The notes beneath the pieces were generated by a model. The model searched no databases. It saw only the letters and a program-made list of their open reading frames with translations, and was not told where the DNA came from. A DNA stretch of 64,000 nucleotides from Streptomyces fradiae (GTDB lineage: Bacteria; Actinomycetota; Actinomycetes; Streptomycetales; Streptomycetaceae), in NCBI RefSeq assembly GCF_041270065.1, contig NZ_CP065958.1, positions 4,216,001-4,280,000 on the forward strand. The letters are read 5' to 3'. The position numbers were made by a program, and so were the translations under genes. Within the stretch, counting starts at the first letter, position 1, and every line of letters begins with the position of its first letter. Positions 1 through 7,970 of this stretch are shown one piece after another.

Positions 1-231
1 GTCCAGGCAGACCCGGCCGACGACGGTGGTCAGCCAGCCGCTGAGGTTGTGCACCTCGCTCACGTCGGAGCGGCTGAGCCTGAACCAGGCCTCCTGGACG
101 GCGTCCTCCGCCTCGCTGAGCGAGCCGAGCATCCGGTACGCGACCGCCCGCAGATGCCCGCGGTCCGCCTCGAACCGTGCCGCCAGCGCATCCTGATCCA
201 GGTCTTTCCGATCCAGGTCTTTCTCCGTCAC
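1..231 (-). CDS. ECF sigma factor, SigJ/ECF41-like (N-terminal part)
   Basis: N-terminal 77 codons of an extracytoplasmic-function RNA polymerase sigma factor; the rest lies beyond the left edge. The GTG at 229-231 is chosen because a purine-rich GAAGGGGAA lies just upstream. Residues 32-49 (YRMLGSLSEAEDAVQEAW) are sigma-70 region 2, and the YRMLGS...DAVQ wording is typical of the SigJ/ECF41 group, whose members carry a C-terminal SnoaL-like domain that cannot be seen here. Residues 4-13 contain a near-duplicate (KDLDRKDLDQD) from a 14-bp direct repeat. Target promoters are unknown. Confidence 0.85.
   Translation of the reverse strand, partial: MTEKDLDRKDLDQDALAARFEADRGHLRAVAYRMLGSLSEAEDAVQEAWFRLSRSDVSEVHNLSGWLTTVVGRVCLD
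195..223. repeat. 14-bp direct repeat in the ECF sigma start
   Basis: GATCCAGGTCTTTC occurs at 195-208 and again at 210-223, a 15-bp period in frame with the sigma gene. It adds five residues to the N-terminus, outside the conserved domain. It probably arose by replication slippage. Confidence 0.8.
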
Positions 232-378
232 CAGCGCTTCCCCTTCTTTGTGGTCCACACCGACATGACGGACCGGCGTCCGGGAATGTGACGGGTTCCG
301 GTACGTGAGATCCGCGCCGCACGTCGCCGAACACCCGGGAATCCCCGGCCGAGGCCCCCGACCGCCGTGGATGGTCCC

Positions 379-407
379 TTCAGAACGATGATCACCGTCC
401 CTAGATT
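379..407 (+). promoter_or_regulatory. Candidate promoter of the rhodanese gene
   Basis: TTCAGA (379-384) and TAGATT (402-407) are separated by 17 bp. A transcript starting 6-8 bp downstream would begin at or next to the ATG at 415, implying a leaderless mRNA. No Shine-Dalgarno sequence precedes that ATG. Confidence 0.5.
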
Positions 408-414
408 GATGACC

Positions 415-927
415 ATGACGACGACAACGCCCCAGGTCAACCCCGTGCAGCCGATCAACCCCGTGCTCCGGACGCCGCCCGCCTCCCCGGCCGCCGCCGC
501 TGCCTACTTCTCCGCCAGCCTCGCCTTCCACGCCGACGTCTCCGACGTGGCCTCCGCCCTCGCCGAGGCCCGCGCCACCGGCGGCGACCCCGGCTTCGTC
601 GTCCTCGACTCCCGGTCCACCGCCTCCTGGGACCAGGGCCACGTGCCCGGCGCCGTCCACCTGCCGACCGCGCTCATCGCCGAGCAGGCCGAGCAGCTCC
701 TCGACAAGGACGTCCCCGTCGTCACGTACTGCTGGGGCCCCGGCTGCAACGGCGCCACGCGCGCCGCGCTCGCCCTCGCCGAGCTCGGGTTCCAGGTGAA
801 GGAGATGCTGGGCGGCTTCGAGTACTGGGCGCGCGAGGGCTTCGGGTACGAGACGTGGGAAGGCCCCGCGCAGCAGGCGGCGGACCCGCTGACGGCGCCG
901 GTCGACTCCGAGGACTGCGGCTGCTGA
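415..927 (+). CDS. Rhodanese-like domain protein
   Basis: Single-domain rhodanese (170 aa), probably cytoplasmic. The family transfers sulfane sulfur through a cysteine persulfide, for example from thiosulfate. The domain covers roughly residues 40-150, with DSRSTASWDQGHVPGA as the conserved CH2A region and an active loop C-W-G-P-G-C at residues 106-111; C106 is the expected catalytic cysteine. The C-terminus ends in CGC, so further thiols are available. Frame-compatible ATGs lie at 367, 388, 409 and 415. I chose 415 because a promoter-like pair places the transcript start there. The donor and acceptor cannot be read from the sequence. Confidence 0.85.
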   Translation: MTTTTPQVNPVQPINPVLRTPPASPAAAAAYFSASLAFHADVSDVASALAEARATGGDPGFVVLDSRSTASWDQGHVPGAVHLPTALIAEQAEQLLDKDVPVVTYCWGPGCNGATRAALALAELGFQVKEMLGGFEYWAREGFGYETWEGPAQQAADPLTAPVDSEDCGC

Positions 928-991
928 GAGCGGCGGCCCGGATATGGATTTCCGATTCGGGGTGACCATGCCGTAAGGTTGTGTTCACCGA

Positions 992-1065
992 CGCGGGGTG
1001 GAGCAGCTCGGTAGCTCGCTGGGCTCATAACCCAGAGGTCGCAGGTTCAAATCCTGTCCCCGCTA
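992..1065 (+). tRNA. Initiator tRNA-fMet (CAT)
   Basis: The cloverleaf has acceptor stem 5' CGCGGGG / 3' CCCCGC-TA, a D-arm AGCTCGGTAGCT, anticodon loop CTCATAA, and T-arm GGTTCAAATCC. Two initiator hallmarks are present: position 1 is C and does not pair with position 72, and three G:C pairs (GGG/CCC) close the anticodon stem. CCA is not encoded; CTC follows the discriminator A. It stands alone rather than in a tRNA cluster. Confidence 0.95.
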
Positions 1066-1075
1066 CTCAGTAGCA

Positions 1076-1112
1076 CGAAGGCCCGGATCCAGATGATGGA
1101 TCCGGGCCTTCG
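1076..1112 (+). terminator. Intrinsic terminator of tRNA-fMet
   Basis: Two perfect 15-nt arms, 1076-1090 (CGAAGGCCCGGATCC) and 1098-1112, enclose a 7-nt loop. There is no long T-tract, as is common in streptomycetes. It lies 10 bp after the tRNA. Confidence 0.85.
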
Positions 1113-1213
1113 TCGTGCGCTCACAGTCGCAGCACGTCCGAAGTAAACGGTGGCCAAAACCGTGCTCGTCGCTTTGCCGGTCGGCGAGCGCGCCGCGTAA
1201 CGTCGCGCACACT

Positions 1214-1627
1214 GTGGGTGATCAGCGAGTGGCTGTGCGCGAAGCCGGGCGCGAGGCAGGGCGGCGGGCTTCCGCCGTGCTCCTGCTGTTCGCGCTCTTC
1301 GCGCTGGTCGCGGGTGTCTGTCACGGCGCCCACGGGCACTCCCTGCCGCTCGCCGGCGGGCCCGGCGGTCCCGGTGTCACCGCCGCCACCGCGCCCGCGC
1401 TGCCGCACGGCTGCGAGCGGCCCGGCGAGGGCTGGTCCTTCGACGCCCATCTGCCCGCGCAGTCCACCGGGACCCAGCTGTCAGCGCCGGATGCCGCGGG
1501 CGCCGTCCTCCTCGCGTACGACGAGGTGTTTCCCGAGGCCCCGCACACGCGCTGCGTCCACGGGCGGGCCGGACCCGGCCCCGAGCCGGGCGGTCTGCTC
1601 ATCGCCCTCGGAGTGAACCGGAACTGA
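1214..1627 (+). CDS. Small secreted or membrane-anchored protein, unknown function
   Basis: A 137-aa protein from GTG 1214. Basic residues (about 5-18) are followed by a hydrophobic segment [15 protein letters not shown] (about 20-34), then a G/A/P-rich region with two cysteines later (CERPG and TRCVHG). This reads as a signal peptide or single N-terminal anchor with an extracytoplasmic C-terminal part. I recognise no domain. It lies between the tRNA terminator and the PLP-enzyme gene and shares their strand. A longer reading to 1115 would run into the terminator region and is less likely. Confidence 0.55.
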   Translation: MGDQRVAVREAGREAGRRASAVLLLFALFALVAGVCHGAHGHSLPLAGGPGGPGVTAATAPALPHGCERPGEGWSFDAHLPAQSTGTQLSAPDAAGAVLLAYDEVFPEAPHTRCVHGRAGPGPEPGGLLIALGVNRN

Positions 1628-1728
1628 GCCGGGCCGCGCCTCCCCACGCGACCACGGCTCCTCTTTCCGCATGCCCGCGCGCCCCACCTGGCGTGGCGCG
1701 CGACCTCACTCCTAGGGAAGCGACCCCC

Positions 1729-2790
1729 ATGACGCACCCCGCCCACCTCCTCTCCGTCGCCGGTCAGACCGTCGGCAACACCCCCGTGCTGTGGATGGAC
1801 GACGGCTACTGGGCCAAGCTCGAAGGCTTCAACTTCGGCGGCATCAAGGACCGCGCCGCGCTCCACATGGTCGAGGCGGCCCGCCGCCGCGGCGAGCTGC
1901 GGCCCGGCGCGCCGATCGTCGAGTCCACCTCCGGGACGCTCGGGCTCGGCCTCGCGCTCGCCGGGATCCTGCACGGGCACCCGGTCCACGTCGTCACCGA
2001 CCCCGGGCTCGAACCGATCGTGGAACGGATGCTGACCGCCCACGGCGCGCACGTCCACGTCGTGCCGGAGCCCAGTCCGTACGGCGGCTGGCAGCAGGCC
2101 CGGATGGACCGGGTGGCCGAGCTGCTGCTCGCGCTCCCCGAGGCCTGGTGGCCCAACCAGTACGGGAACCCCGACAACCCCGAGGCGTACGCCGGGCTCG
2201 CCGCCGAGCTCGCCGAGCAGCTCGACCGGATCGACGTGCTGGTCTGCGCGGTCGGCACCGGCGGCCACTCGGCCGGCATCTCCCGTGCGCTGCGGGCCGG
2301 TTCGAGTCCGGCCCTGGAGCTCGTCGGGGTCGACTCGATCGCCTCGACCGTCTTCGGGCTGCCCGCCGGACCCCGTCTGATGCGCGGTCTCGGCTCCTCC
2401 ATCCACCCGGGCAACGTGGACCACGGCGCCTTCGACGAGGTGCACTGGGTGGGTCCGGCCGAGGCGGTACGGGCGGCCCGCCGCCTGGCCGCCCGGCAGT
2501 TCGCGACCGGCGGCTGGAGCGTCGGCGCGGTCGCGCTGGTGGCCGGCTGGCTGGCCCGTACCCGCCCGCGCGGCACCCGGATCGCCGCCGTCTTCCCCGA
2601 CGGGCCGCAGCGCTATTTCGACACGGTCTTCAACGACGAGTACTGCGCGGCGCACGGACTGCTCGACGGTCCCGTACGGGAGGAGCCGGCCGCCTTCGCC
2701 GACGGCGAGCCGGTCAGCGGCTGGACCCGGCGGGTGCTGGACCGTACCCGTACCTGTACCCGTACGGGTCGCGAGGAGTCGGTCCGATGA
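1729..2790 (+). CDS. PLP-dependent cysteine synthase family protein
   Basis: A 353-aa fold-type II PLP enzyme of the cysteine/cystathionine synthase superfamily. The Schiff-base lysine is K40 in FGGIKDRAA. The substrate loop is [12 protein letters not shown] and the phosphate-binding glycine loop is VGTGGHSAG. Start ATG 1729 follows AGGGAAG with 8-bp spacing. The divergent active-site loop (ESTSGTLG rather than TSGNTG) and the missing serine acetyltransferase partner suggest a relative acting on another substrate, rather than the housekeeping CysK. It overlaps the following MFS gene by 4 bp (ATGA), so enzyme and exporter are probably co-translated. The C-terminus ends in a short [10 protein letters not shown] repeat. 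Confidence 0.85.
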   Translation: MTHPAHLLSVAGQTVGNTPVLWMDDGYWAKLEGFNFGGIKDRAALHMVEAARRRGELRPGAPIVESTSGTLGLGLALAGILHGHPVHVVTDPGLEPIVERMLTAHGAHVHVVPEPSPYGGWQQARMDRVAELLLALPEAWWPNQYGNPDNPEAYAGLAAELAEQLDRIDVLVCAVGTGGHSAGISRALRAGSSPALELVGVDSIASTVFGLPAGPRLMRGLGSSIHPGNVDHGAFDEVHWVGPAEAVRAARRLAARQFATGGWSVGAVALVAGWLARTRPRGTRIAAVFPDGPQRYFDTVFNDEYCAAHGLLDGPVREEPAAFADGEPVSGWTRRVLDRTRTCTRTGREESVR

Positions 2791-4133
2791 GCGCCACGAC
2801 TCGGCCCGCCCAGGGCGGGACCAAGGGCGGGATCTGGAAGCAGACGCGCACCTTCGACCCGGCCGTGCGGCTGCTCTTCCTCAACCAGCTCACCATCAAC
2901 CTCGGCTTCTACATGCTGATGCCGTATCTGGCCGCCCATCTCGCCGACGGCCTCGGCATGGCGGCCTGGGCGGTCGGGCTCGTGCTCGGCGCCCGGAACC
3001 TGTCCCAGCAGGGCATGTTCCTGGTCGGCGGCGCGCTCGCCGACCGGCTCGGCTTCAAGCCGCTGATCGTGGCCGGGTGCGCGCTGCGGACGGTCGGTTT
3101 CGGCGCGCTCGCCTTCGCGCAGTCGCTGCCGGCGCTGCTCGCCGCCTCGCTGGCGACCGGCCTCGCCGGGGCGCTGTTCAACCCGGCGGTGCGGGCCTAT
3201 CTGGCGGCGGAGGCCGGGGAGGAGCGGCGCGTCCAGGCGTTCGCCCTGTTCAACGCGTACTACCAGGCGGGCATTCTGCTCGGGCCGCTCGTCGGGGTGG
3301 CCCTGACAGGGGTGTCGTTCCGGCTGACGTGCGTGGTGGCGGCGCTGCTGTTCGCCGCGCTCACCGCCGTACAGCTGCGGCATCTGCCCGTACGGAGGAA
3401 GGCGGCGGAGGACCCGGAGGGGGAGGCCCCTGACGGGGAGGCCCTTCCGGGGGAGGCGCGCGGGCAGTTCCGAACGGTGCTCGGCAACCGCACCTTCTGG
3501 CTGTTCTCGCTGGCCATGACCGGCTCGTACGTGCTGTCCTTCCAGGTCTATCTGGCGCTGCCGCTGGCCGCGGACGGCACGGCGGCGACCACCGCGCTGT
3601 TCGTGGTGTCGGCCCTGGTGGCGCTTGCCGGGCAGCTGCGGATCACCGCGTGGTGCCGGGCGCGGCTGTCGCGGGAGCGGTGTCTGGTGCTCGGCCTCGG
3701 GCTGATGGGGGCGGCGTTCCTGGTGCCGGCCGCGCTCGGGCGGCCGCTCGCGGCGCTGCTGCTGTGCGCGGCGGTGCTCGCCGTGGCGAACGCCGTGCTC
3801 TACCCGTACGAGATGGACACCGTGGTCGCGCTGTCCCGGGGGCGCTGGGTGGCCACCCACTACGGGCTCTACAACACGGTCTGCGGGATCGGCATCACCC
3901 TGGGGAACCTGGGGACGGGCGTGCTGCTCGACGCGACCGGCTGGTCGGCCGGGCAGTCGACCGGCTGGTCGACCGGCCGGGCGGCGGTGCCCTGGCTGGT
4001 GCTGTGCGCGGTCGGGCTCGGCTGCGCGGCGGCCATGGCGGCGCTGGCGCGGGGCGGGCGGCTCGCCGAGCGCCCCGCCGTGACCGCCGTACGCCAGTCG
4101 GCCGAGGAGGAGTCGCCGACCCCTACGGGCTGA
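2787..4133 (+). CDS. MFS transporter
   Basis: A 448-aa major facilitator with about 12 hydrophobic segments and the motif-A-like loop [12 protein letters not shown] between TM2 and TM3. ATG 2787 overlaps the stop of the PLP-enzyme gene (ATGA). The hydrophilic central loop (about residues 195-225, rich in E, G and P) separates the two six-helix halves. The coupling suggests it exports or imports the substrate or product of the PLP enzyme, possibly a cysteine-related amino acid; the direction is not visible. Residues [18 protein letters not shown] near the last helices form a small internal repeat. Confidence 0.88.
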   Translation: MSATTRPAQGGTKGGIWKQTRTFDPAVRLLFLNQLTINLGFYMLMPYLAAHLADGLGMAAWAVGLVLGARNLSQQGMFLVGGALADRLGFKPLIVAGCALRTVGFGALAFAQSLPALLAASLATGLAGALFNPAVRAYLAAEAGEERRVQAFALFNAYYQAGILLGPLVGVALTGVSFRLTCVVAALLFAALTAVQLRHLPVRRKAAEDPEGEAPDGEALPGEARGQFRTVLGNRTFWLFSLAMTGSYVLSFQVYLALPLAADGTAATTALFVVSALVALAGQLRITAWCRARLSRERCLVLGLGLMGAAFLVPAALGRPLAALLLCAAVLAVANAVLYPYEMDTVVALSRGRWVATHYGLYNTVCGIGITLGNLGTGVLLDATGWSAGQSTGWSTGRAAVPWLVLCAVGLGCAAAMAALARGGRLAERPAVTAVRQSAEEESPTPTG

Positions 4134-4201
4134 CGGACCCTGGGGTGGTCCCGGTGCTGTTCGCGGCCGGGCGCAGCGCATCCAGGTCAGGGAGAGCACA
4201 G

Positions 4202-5404
4202 GTGGGGCGAGCAGCGGGAGCGCCGGGCGGGCCCGGTGGTGTGCCGGGGGTCTGGCCCGGGGGCGACGGCGCCCCCGGCTCGTACCGCGGTGCCCGGCGC
4301 TTCCTGCGGGCCCTGCCCCCGCTGGTGATCGTCGGCGGGATCGTCTACGACCTGACCACTCCGCCGGTGTACACCGCGGCGCCGCTGTTCTCGGCGGCGC
4401 CGCTGATCGCCGCCCCGTTCTTCTCCACCCTGACGACGCTGCTCACCGGGATCGTGGCGGTCGTGGCCAGCGTCGGGCTGCACCACTACGACTCCACCGC
4501 CCACACGATCCAGTCGCTCACGGAGTCCTTCACGGTCCTCACGGTCGCGGCGCTCGCGGTGTTCATCAGCCGGGTGGTGCGGCGCAGCGGGGAACGGCTC
4601 GCGTCGGCGCGGGTGATCGCCGAGACGGCGCAGCGGGCGGTGCTGCCGGCGCCGGCCGAGCGGATCGGCGGGCTGCAGATCGCGGCTCGGTACGAGGCGG
4701 CGCAGGCCGACGCGTTCATCGGCGGCGATCTGTTCGCGGTCCAGGACACGCCCTTCGGGGTACGGCTGGTGGTCGGCGACGTACGGGGCAAGGGGCTCGG
4801 CGCGGTCGAGGCGGTCGCGGTGGTCATCGGCGCCTTCCGGGAGGCGGCCGAGCAGGAGGCGACCCTGGAGGGCGTGGCGGAGCGGCTCGAACGGGCGCTG
4901 GCCCGGGAGGCCACGCGGCGGACCGGGTTCGACGCCTTCGAGGGGTTCACGACGGCGGTGCTCGCCGAGATCCCGGGCGGCGACCGGGTGGTCCGGGTGG
5001 TCAACCGGGGGCATCCGGAGCCGCTGCTGCTGCACGCGGACGGCGGGGTCGAGCCGTTGCTGCCGAGCGAGGCCGCGCTGCCGCTGGGCATGGGGGAGTT
5101 GGCGGTGTGGCCGGACCGGGCGGACGTGACCCCGTACCCGCCGGGCGCGACGCTGCTGTTCTACACGGACGGGCTTTCGGAGGCGCGGGACGCGACGGGC
5201 GCGTTCTACGACCCGAAGGGGCGGCTCGCGGGGCGGATCTTCCCCGGGCCCGAGGAGGTGCTCGACGCGCTGGTGGCGGATGTGCGCCGGTACACGGGCG
5301 GGGCCACGACGGACGACATGGCGCTGCTCGCGGTGAGCCGCCCGGCGGCGGGCCAGCCGGAGCGGCGCCGCACGATGCCGGTGGTGCCGGGCGACGACGG
5401 GTGA
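4202..5404 (+). CDS. Membrane PP2C/SpoIIE serine phosphatase
   Basis: A 400-aa protein: three predicted membrane segments (about residues 32-50, 65-92 and 105-125) followed by a SpoIIE/PP2C phosphatase domain (about 150-385). Metal-site motifs are visible: IGGDLFAV, VGDVRGKGLGAV, NRGHPEPLL, FYTDGLSEARD and TTDDMALL. Such proteins dephosphorylate anti-anti-sigma factors in partner-switching systems. No sigma, RsbW or RsbV gene is adjacent, so the partner must be elsewhere. GTG 4202 is preceded by GGGAG. It starts 68 bp after the MFS gene on the same strand and may share its transcript. Confidence 0.88.
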   Translation: MGRAAGAPGGPGGVPGVWPGGDGAPGSYRGARRFLRALPPLVIVGGIVYDLTTPPVYTAAPLFSAAPLIAAPFFSTLTTLLTGIVAVVASVGLHHYDSTAHTIQSLTESFTVLTVAALAVFISRVVRRSGERLASARVIAETAQRAVLPAPAERIGGLQIAARYEAAQADAFIGGDLFAVQDTPFGVRLVVGDVRGKGLGAVEAVAVVIGAFREAAEQEATLEGVAERLERALAREATRRTGFDAFEGFTTAVLAEIPGGDRVVRVVNRGHPEPLLLHADGGVEPLLPSEAALPLGMGELAVWPDRADVTPYPPGATLLFYTDGLSEARDATGAFYDPKGRLAGRIFPGPEEVLDALVADVRRYTGGATTDDMALLAVSRPAAGQPERRRTMPVVPGDDG

Positions 5405-5621
5405 GGACGGCTGACACCCGGGCGATGCGCGGGGCGATGACGGGGGGTAGTCGGAGGGTCTCCCTGCGATAACAATTGACGTAACGTCAGATTCCTTGTG
5501 TGAACGGCTTGCTTTCTGAGGGGCGTTCAACTCGGGCGATTCCCTCCCAATTCAGCTAATGATCAAGAGGAACAGCTTGGAATCGGAGGGCCGTGTCTAT
5601 TAACGTTCGATAACGCAGCGC
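5405..5621 (+). promoter_or_regulatory. Promoter region of the M23 peptidase transcript
   Basis: Non-coding stretch that is AT-richer than its surroundings. It includes TTGACG (5476-5481), part of the near-palindrome TTGACGTAACGTCA. I see no convincing -10 at the usual distance. The transcript start should lie upstream of the riboswitch at about 5622. Confidence 0.4.
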
Positions 5622-5787
5622 GGTCGTCACAGCCGTCGCAAGAGACGGCACCGTGCGCGTGCGCCGAATTCCGCAAGGGAACCGGGGAACCACCACTTGG
5701 GGTGAATCGGGCCTCACCGCACACGTGCGGCAGGCCCGTAGGAGACCTTCCTGCTCCGAACCCGTCAGCTAACCCGGTAGGCGAGAA
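5622..5787 (+). ncRNA. c-di-AMP riboswitch (ydaO/yuaA type)
   Basis: The leader of the M23 peptidase gene contains conserved ydaO-class segments: GCCGAATTCCGCAAGGGAAC, CGGGGAACCACC, TTGGGGTGAATC, and near the 3' end CTCCGAACCCGTCAGCTAAC followed by CGGTAGGCG. These match the c-di-AMP aptamer that commonly precedes cell-wall hydrolase genes in actinobacteria. In this class ligand binding generally reduces expression, which would couple wall hydrolysis to c-di-AMP and osmotic state. Boundaries are approximate. The 3' edge is 22 bp before the GTG start, so the expression platform probably includes the ribosome-binding site. Confidence 0.9.
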
Positions 5788-5809
5788 GGAAGGAAAGGAG
5801 AGCGCCTCC

Positions 5810-6901
5810 GTGGCGTCCAACACCCCTGCTCCGCAAACCCCCTTCGCCTCCTACGACGCCGCCGGTGCGGCGGGCGCCCTGGACGGGGGCGCGGAGGAGT
5901 GGAACCCCACCGAGGACTCCCTGCGGGCGCAGAACCGATCCGGCGGACGACACCGTGTCGTGAAGCAGCGCTCCAACTTCGCGCGTTCCTCCACCGTTCT
6001 GGGTGTCGGCGTCATCGCCGCGGTCGGTGCCGGCGGTCTGGCCACCGCGCAGCAGAAGCCCCCGGTCTCGATCGCCCTCCCGGACGTCGACCTGCCCGAC
6101 GCCTCGGACCTGCCCGGTGTCGGCGCGCTGATCGGCTCCGACGACCACAAGTCCGCCGACACCGCGGGCAACAACACCCAGCCGCTCACCGCGCTGACCT
6201 ACACCACCACCGAGACCGCCGCGCAGGGCGCCGGCGGCGGCGAGGCGGCGACCGGGACGAAGACGACCGCCGACGCCGGCGAGGCGCTGCGCGCCCGCAT
6301 CCTCCAGCAGGCCGAGCAGCAGCAGGCCGCCGCCGACGCCGCCGAACGGGAGGCGGCGGAGAAGGCCGCGGCCGAGAAGGCGGCGGCGGAGGCCCAGGCC
6401 AAGGCCGACGCGGCGGAGAAGGCGGCCGCCGAGGCGAAGAAGAAGGCCGAGGAGGAGGCCGCGGCGAAGGCCGAGGCCGAGCGCCTGGCCAAGCTCGCCG
6501 CCAGCTACGCGCTGCCGACCTCCTCGTACACGCTGACCTCCACCTTCGGCCAGGCCGGCTCCATGTGGTCTTCCGGCTACCACACCGGCCTCGACTTCGC
6601 CGCCCCCACCGGCACCCCGGTCAAGGCCGTGCACGGCGCCACCGTGAAGTCGGCCGGCTGGTCCGGCTCGTACGGCTACCGGATCGTCCTGGAGCTCGAG
6701 GACGGCACCGAGGTCTGGTACTGCCACCTCTCCTCCATGACGGTCGGCGTCGGCCAGTCCGTCGGCACCGGCGAGACCATCGGCCGCGTCGGCGCCACGG
6801 GCAACGTCACGGGCCCCCACCTCCACCTGGAGGTGCACACCCCGTCCGGCACCGGCATCGACCCGATGGGCTGGCTGCAGGACAAGGGCCTGTCCGTCTG
6901 A
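5810..6901 (+). CDS. M23 family peptidoglycan endopeptidase
   Basis: A 363-aa cell-wall hydrolase predicted to cut peptide cross-links of peptidoglycan. A hydrophobic segment (about residues 62-82) acts as signal peptide or anchor. Residues about 160-228 are an Ala/Glu/Lys-rich coiled coil, followed by the LytM/M23 domain. Zinc ligands are visible: H258 and D262 (HTGLD) and H339 in H337-L-H339. GTG 5810 is preceded by AAGGAAAGGAG. The c-di-AMP riboswitch immediately upstream is the main evidence for its regulation. The ~60-residue N-terminal extension before the hydrophobic segment is long for a classical signal peptide. Confidence 0.93.
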   Translation: MASNTPAPQTPFASYDAAGAAGALDGGAEEWNPTEDSLRAQNRSGGRHRVVKQRSNFARSSTVLGVGVIAAVGAGGLATAQQKPPVSIALPDVDLPDASDLPGVGALIGSDDHKSADTAGNNTQPLTALTYTTTETAAQGAGGGEAATGTKTTADAGEALRARILQQAEQQQAAADAAEREAAEKAAAEKAAAEAQAKADAAEKAAAEAKKKAEEEAAAKAEAERLAKLAASYALPTSSYTLTSTFGQAGSMWSSGYHTGLDFAAPTGTPVKAVHGATVKSAGWSGSYGYRIVLELEDGTEVWYCHLSSMTVGVGQSVGTGETIGRVGATGNVTGPHLHLEVHTPSGTGIDPMGWLQDKGLSV

Positions 6902-6985
6902 GTCCGGTACGTCGGATCCGGTACGGCTGAGTCCCGCGGGTCGGCATGCGGAATAGCGGCGGCGGCGCCGGGAGTTGATCTCCGT

Positions 6986-7933
6986 ATGACTTCTCTGCGC
7001 CGACTCGGCACCTCCGACCTGCAGGTCTTCCCGCTCGCCCTCGGCGGCAACGTCTTCGGCTGGAGCGCGGACGAGGCGCAGTCCTTCGCCGTGCTCGACG
7101 CCTACGCCGCCGCCGGCGGCAACTTCGTCGACACCGCCGACGTCTACTCGGCCTGGGCGGAGGGCAACGAGGGCGGCGAGTCCGAGACGGTCATCCGCCG
7201 CTGGCTGGCCTCCCGCGGCAACCGCTCCGACATCCTCGTCGCCACCAAGGTCGGCGCCCACCCCGGCTTCAAGGGCCTGGACGCGCCCACCATCAAGGCC
7301 GCCGCCGAGGAGTCGCTGCGCCGGCTCGGCACGGACCACATCGACCTCTACTACACCCACTTCGACGACGAGTCCGTCCCGGTGGAGGAGATCGTCACCG
7401 CCCTGGACCAGCTGGTGAAGGACGGCAAGGTGCGCGCCGTCGCCGCCTCCAACATCTCCCCGGAGCGGCTGCGGGCCTCGCTCGACTTCGCCGAGGCTGA
7501 GGGCCTGACCCGTTACGTGGCGCTCCAGCCGCAGTACAACCTGGTCTCCCGCGACACGTACGAGGGCCCGCTCCTCGACGTCGTCGAGCAGGGCGGCCTC
7601 GCGGCCGTGCCGTACTACGGGCTCGCGGCCGGCTTCCTCACCGGCAAGTACCGCGCGGGCAGCACCGTGGACAGCGTCCGCGCCGCCGGTGCCGGCCGGC
7701 ACCTGGAGACCGAGCGCGGCCGGCGGGTGCTCGCCGCCCTCGACGCGGTCGCCGAGGCCCGCGGCGCCGAGCTCGCCACCGTCGCCCTCGCCTGGCTCGC
7801 CTCCCGCCCCACCGTCGCCGCCCCGATCGCCTCGGCCCGTACGGTCGAGCAGCTCCCGGCCCTCGTCGCGGTCGCCGACCTGGAGCTCACGGAGGCGGAG
7901 CTCGCCACCCTGACGGAGGCGTCGGCGGTCTGA
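6986..7933 (+). CDS. Aldo/keto reductase
   Basis: A 315-aa NADPH-dependent (beta/alpha)8 oxidoreductase. N-terminal pattern LGTSDLQVFPLALGGNVFGW, catalytic DTADVYSAWAEGNEGGESE with Asp and Tyr (tetrad), and IDLYYTHFDDESVPVEE and NISPERL match the YajO/Tas-like group, in which His of the tetrad lies in the YTHF strand. ATG 6986. It stands alone between the M23 gene and a convergent gene; the substrate is not predictable. Confidence 0.9.
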   Translation: MTSLRRLGTSDLQVFPLALGGNVFGWSADEAQSFAVLDAYAAAGGNFVDTADVYSAWAEGNEGGESETVIRRWLASRGNRSDILVATKVGAHPGFKGLDAPTIKAAAEESLRRLGTDHIDLYYTHFDDESVPVEEIVTALDQLVKDGKVRAVAASNISPERLRASLDFAEAEGLTRYVALQPQYNLVSRDTYEGPLLDVVEQGGLAAVPYYGLAAGFLTGKYRAGSTVDSVRAAGAGRHLETERGRRVLAALDAVAEARGAELATVALAWLASRPTVAAPIASARTVEQLPALVAVADLELTEAELATLTEASAV

Positions 7934-7970
7934 GGCCGTGGCCGGTGGCCGGGGCCCCCGCCCGTGGCCG

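Noticed and set aside
992..1065. tRNA as an integration site for a mobile element
   Set aside because: No integrase gene and no repeat of the tRNA 3' end in the neighbouring sequence that I can see.
1321..2655. Long antisense open frames over the PLP-enzyme gene, and similar kilobase-long frames elsewhere
   Set aside because: High-GC codon bias opens the opposite strand; the translations are low-complexity R/G/A/P and lack domains, while the sense frames show clear families.
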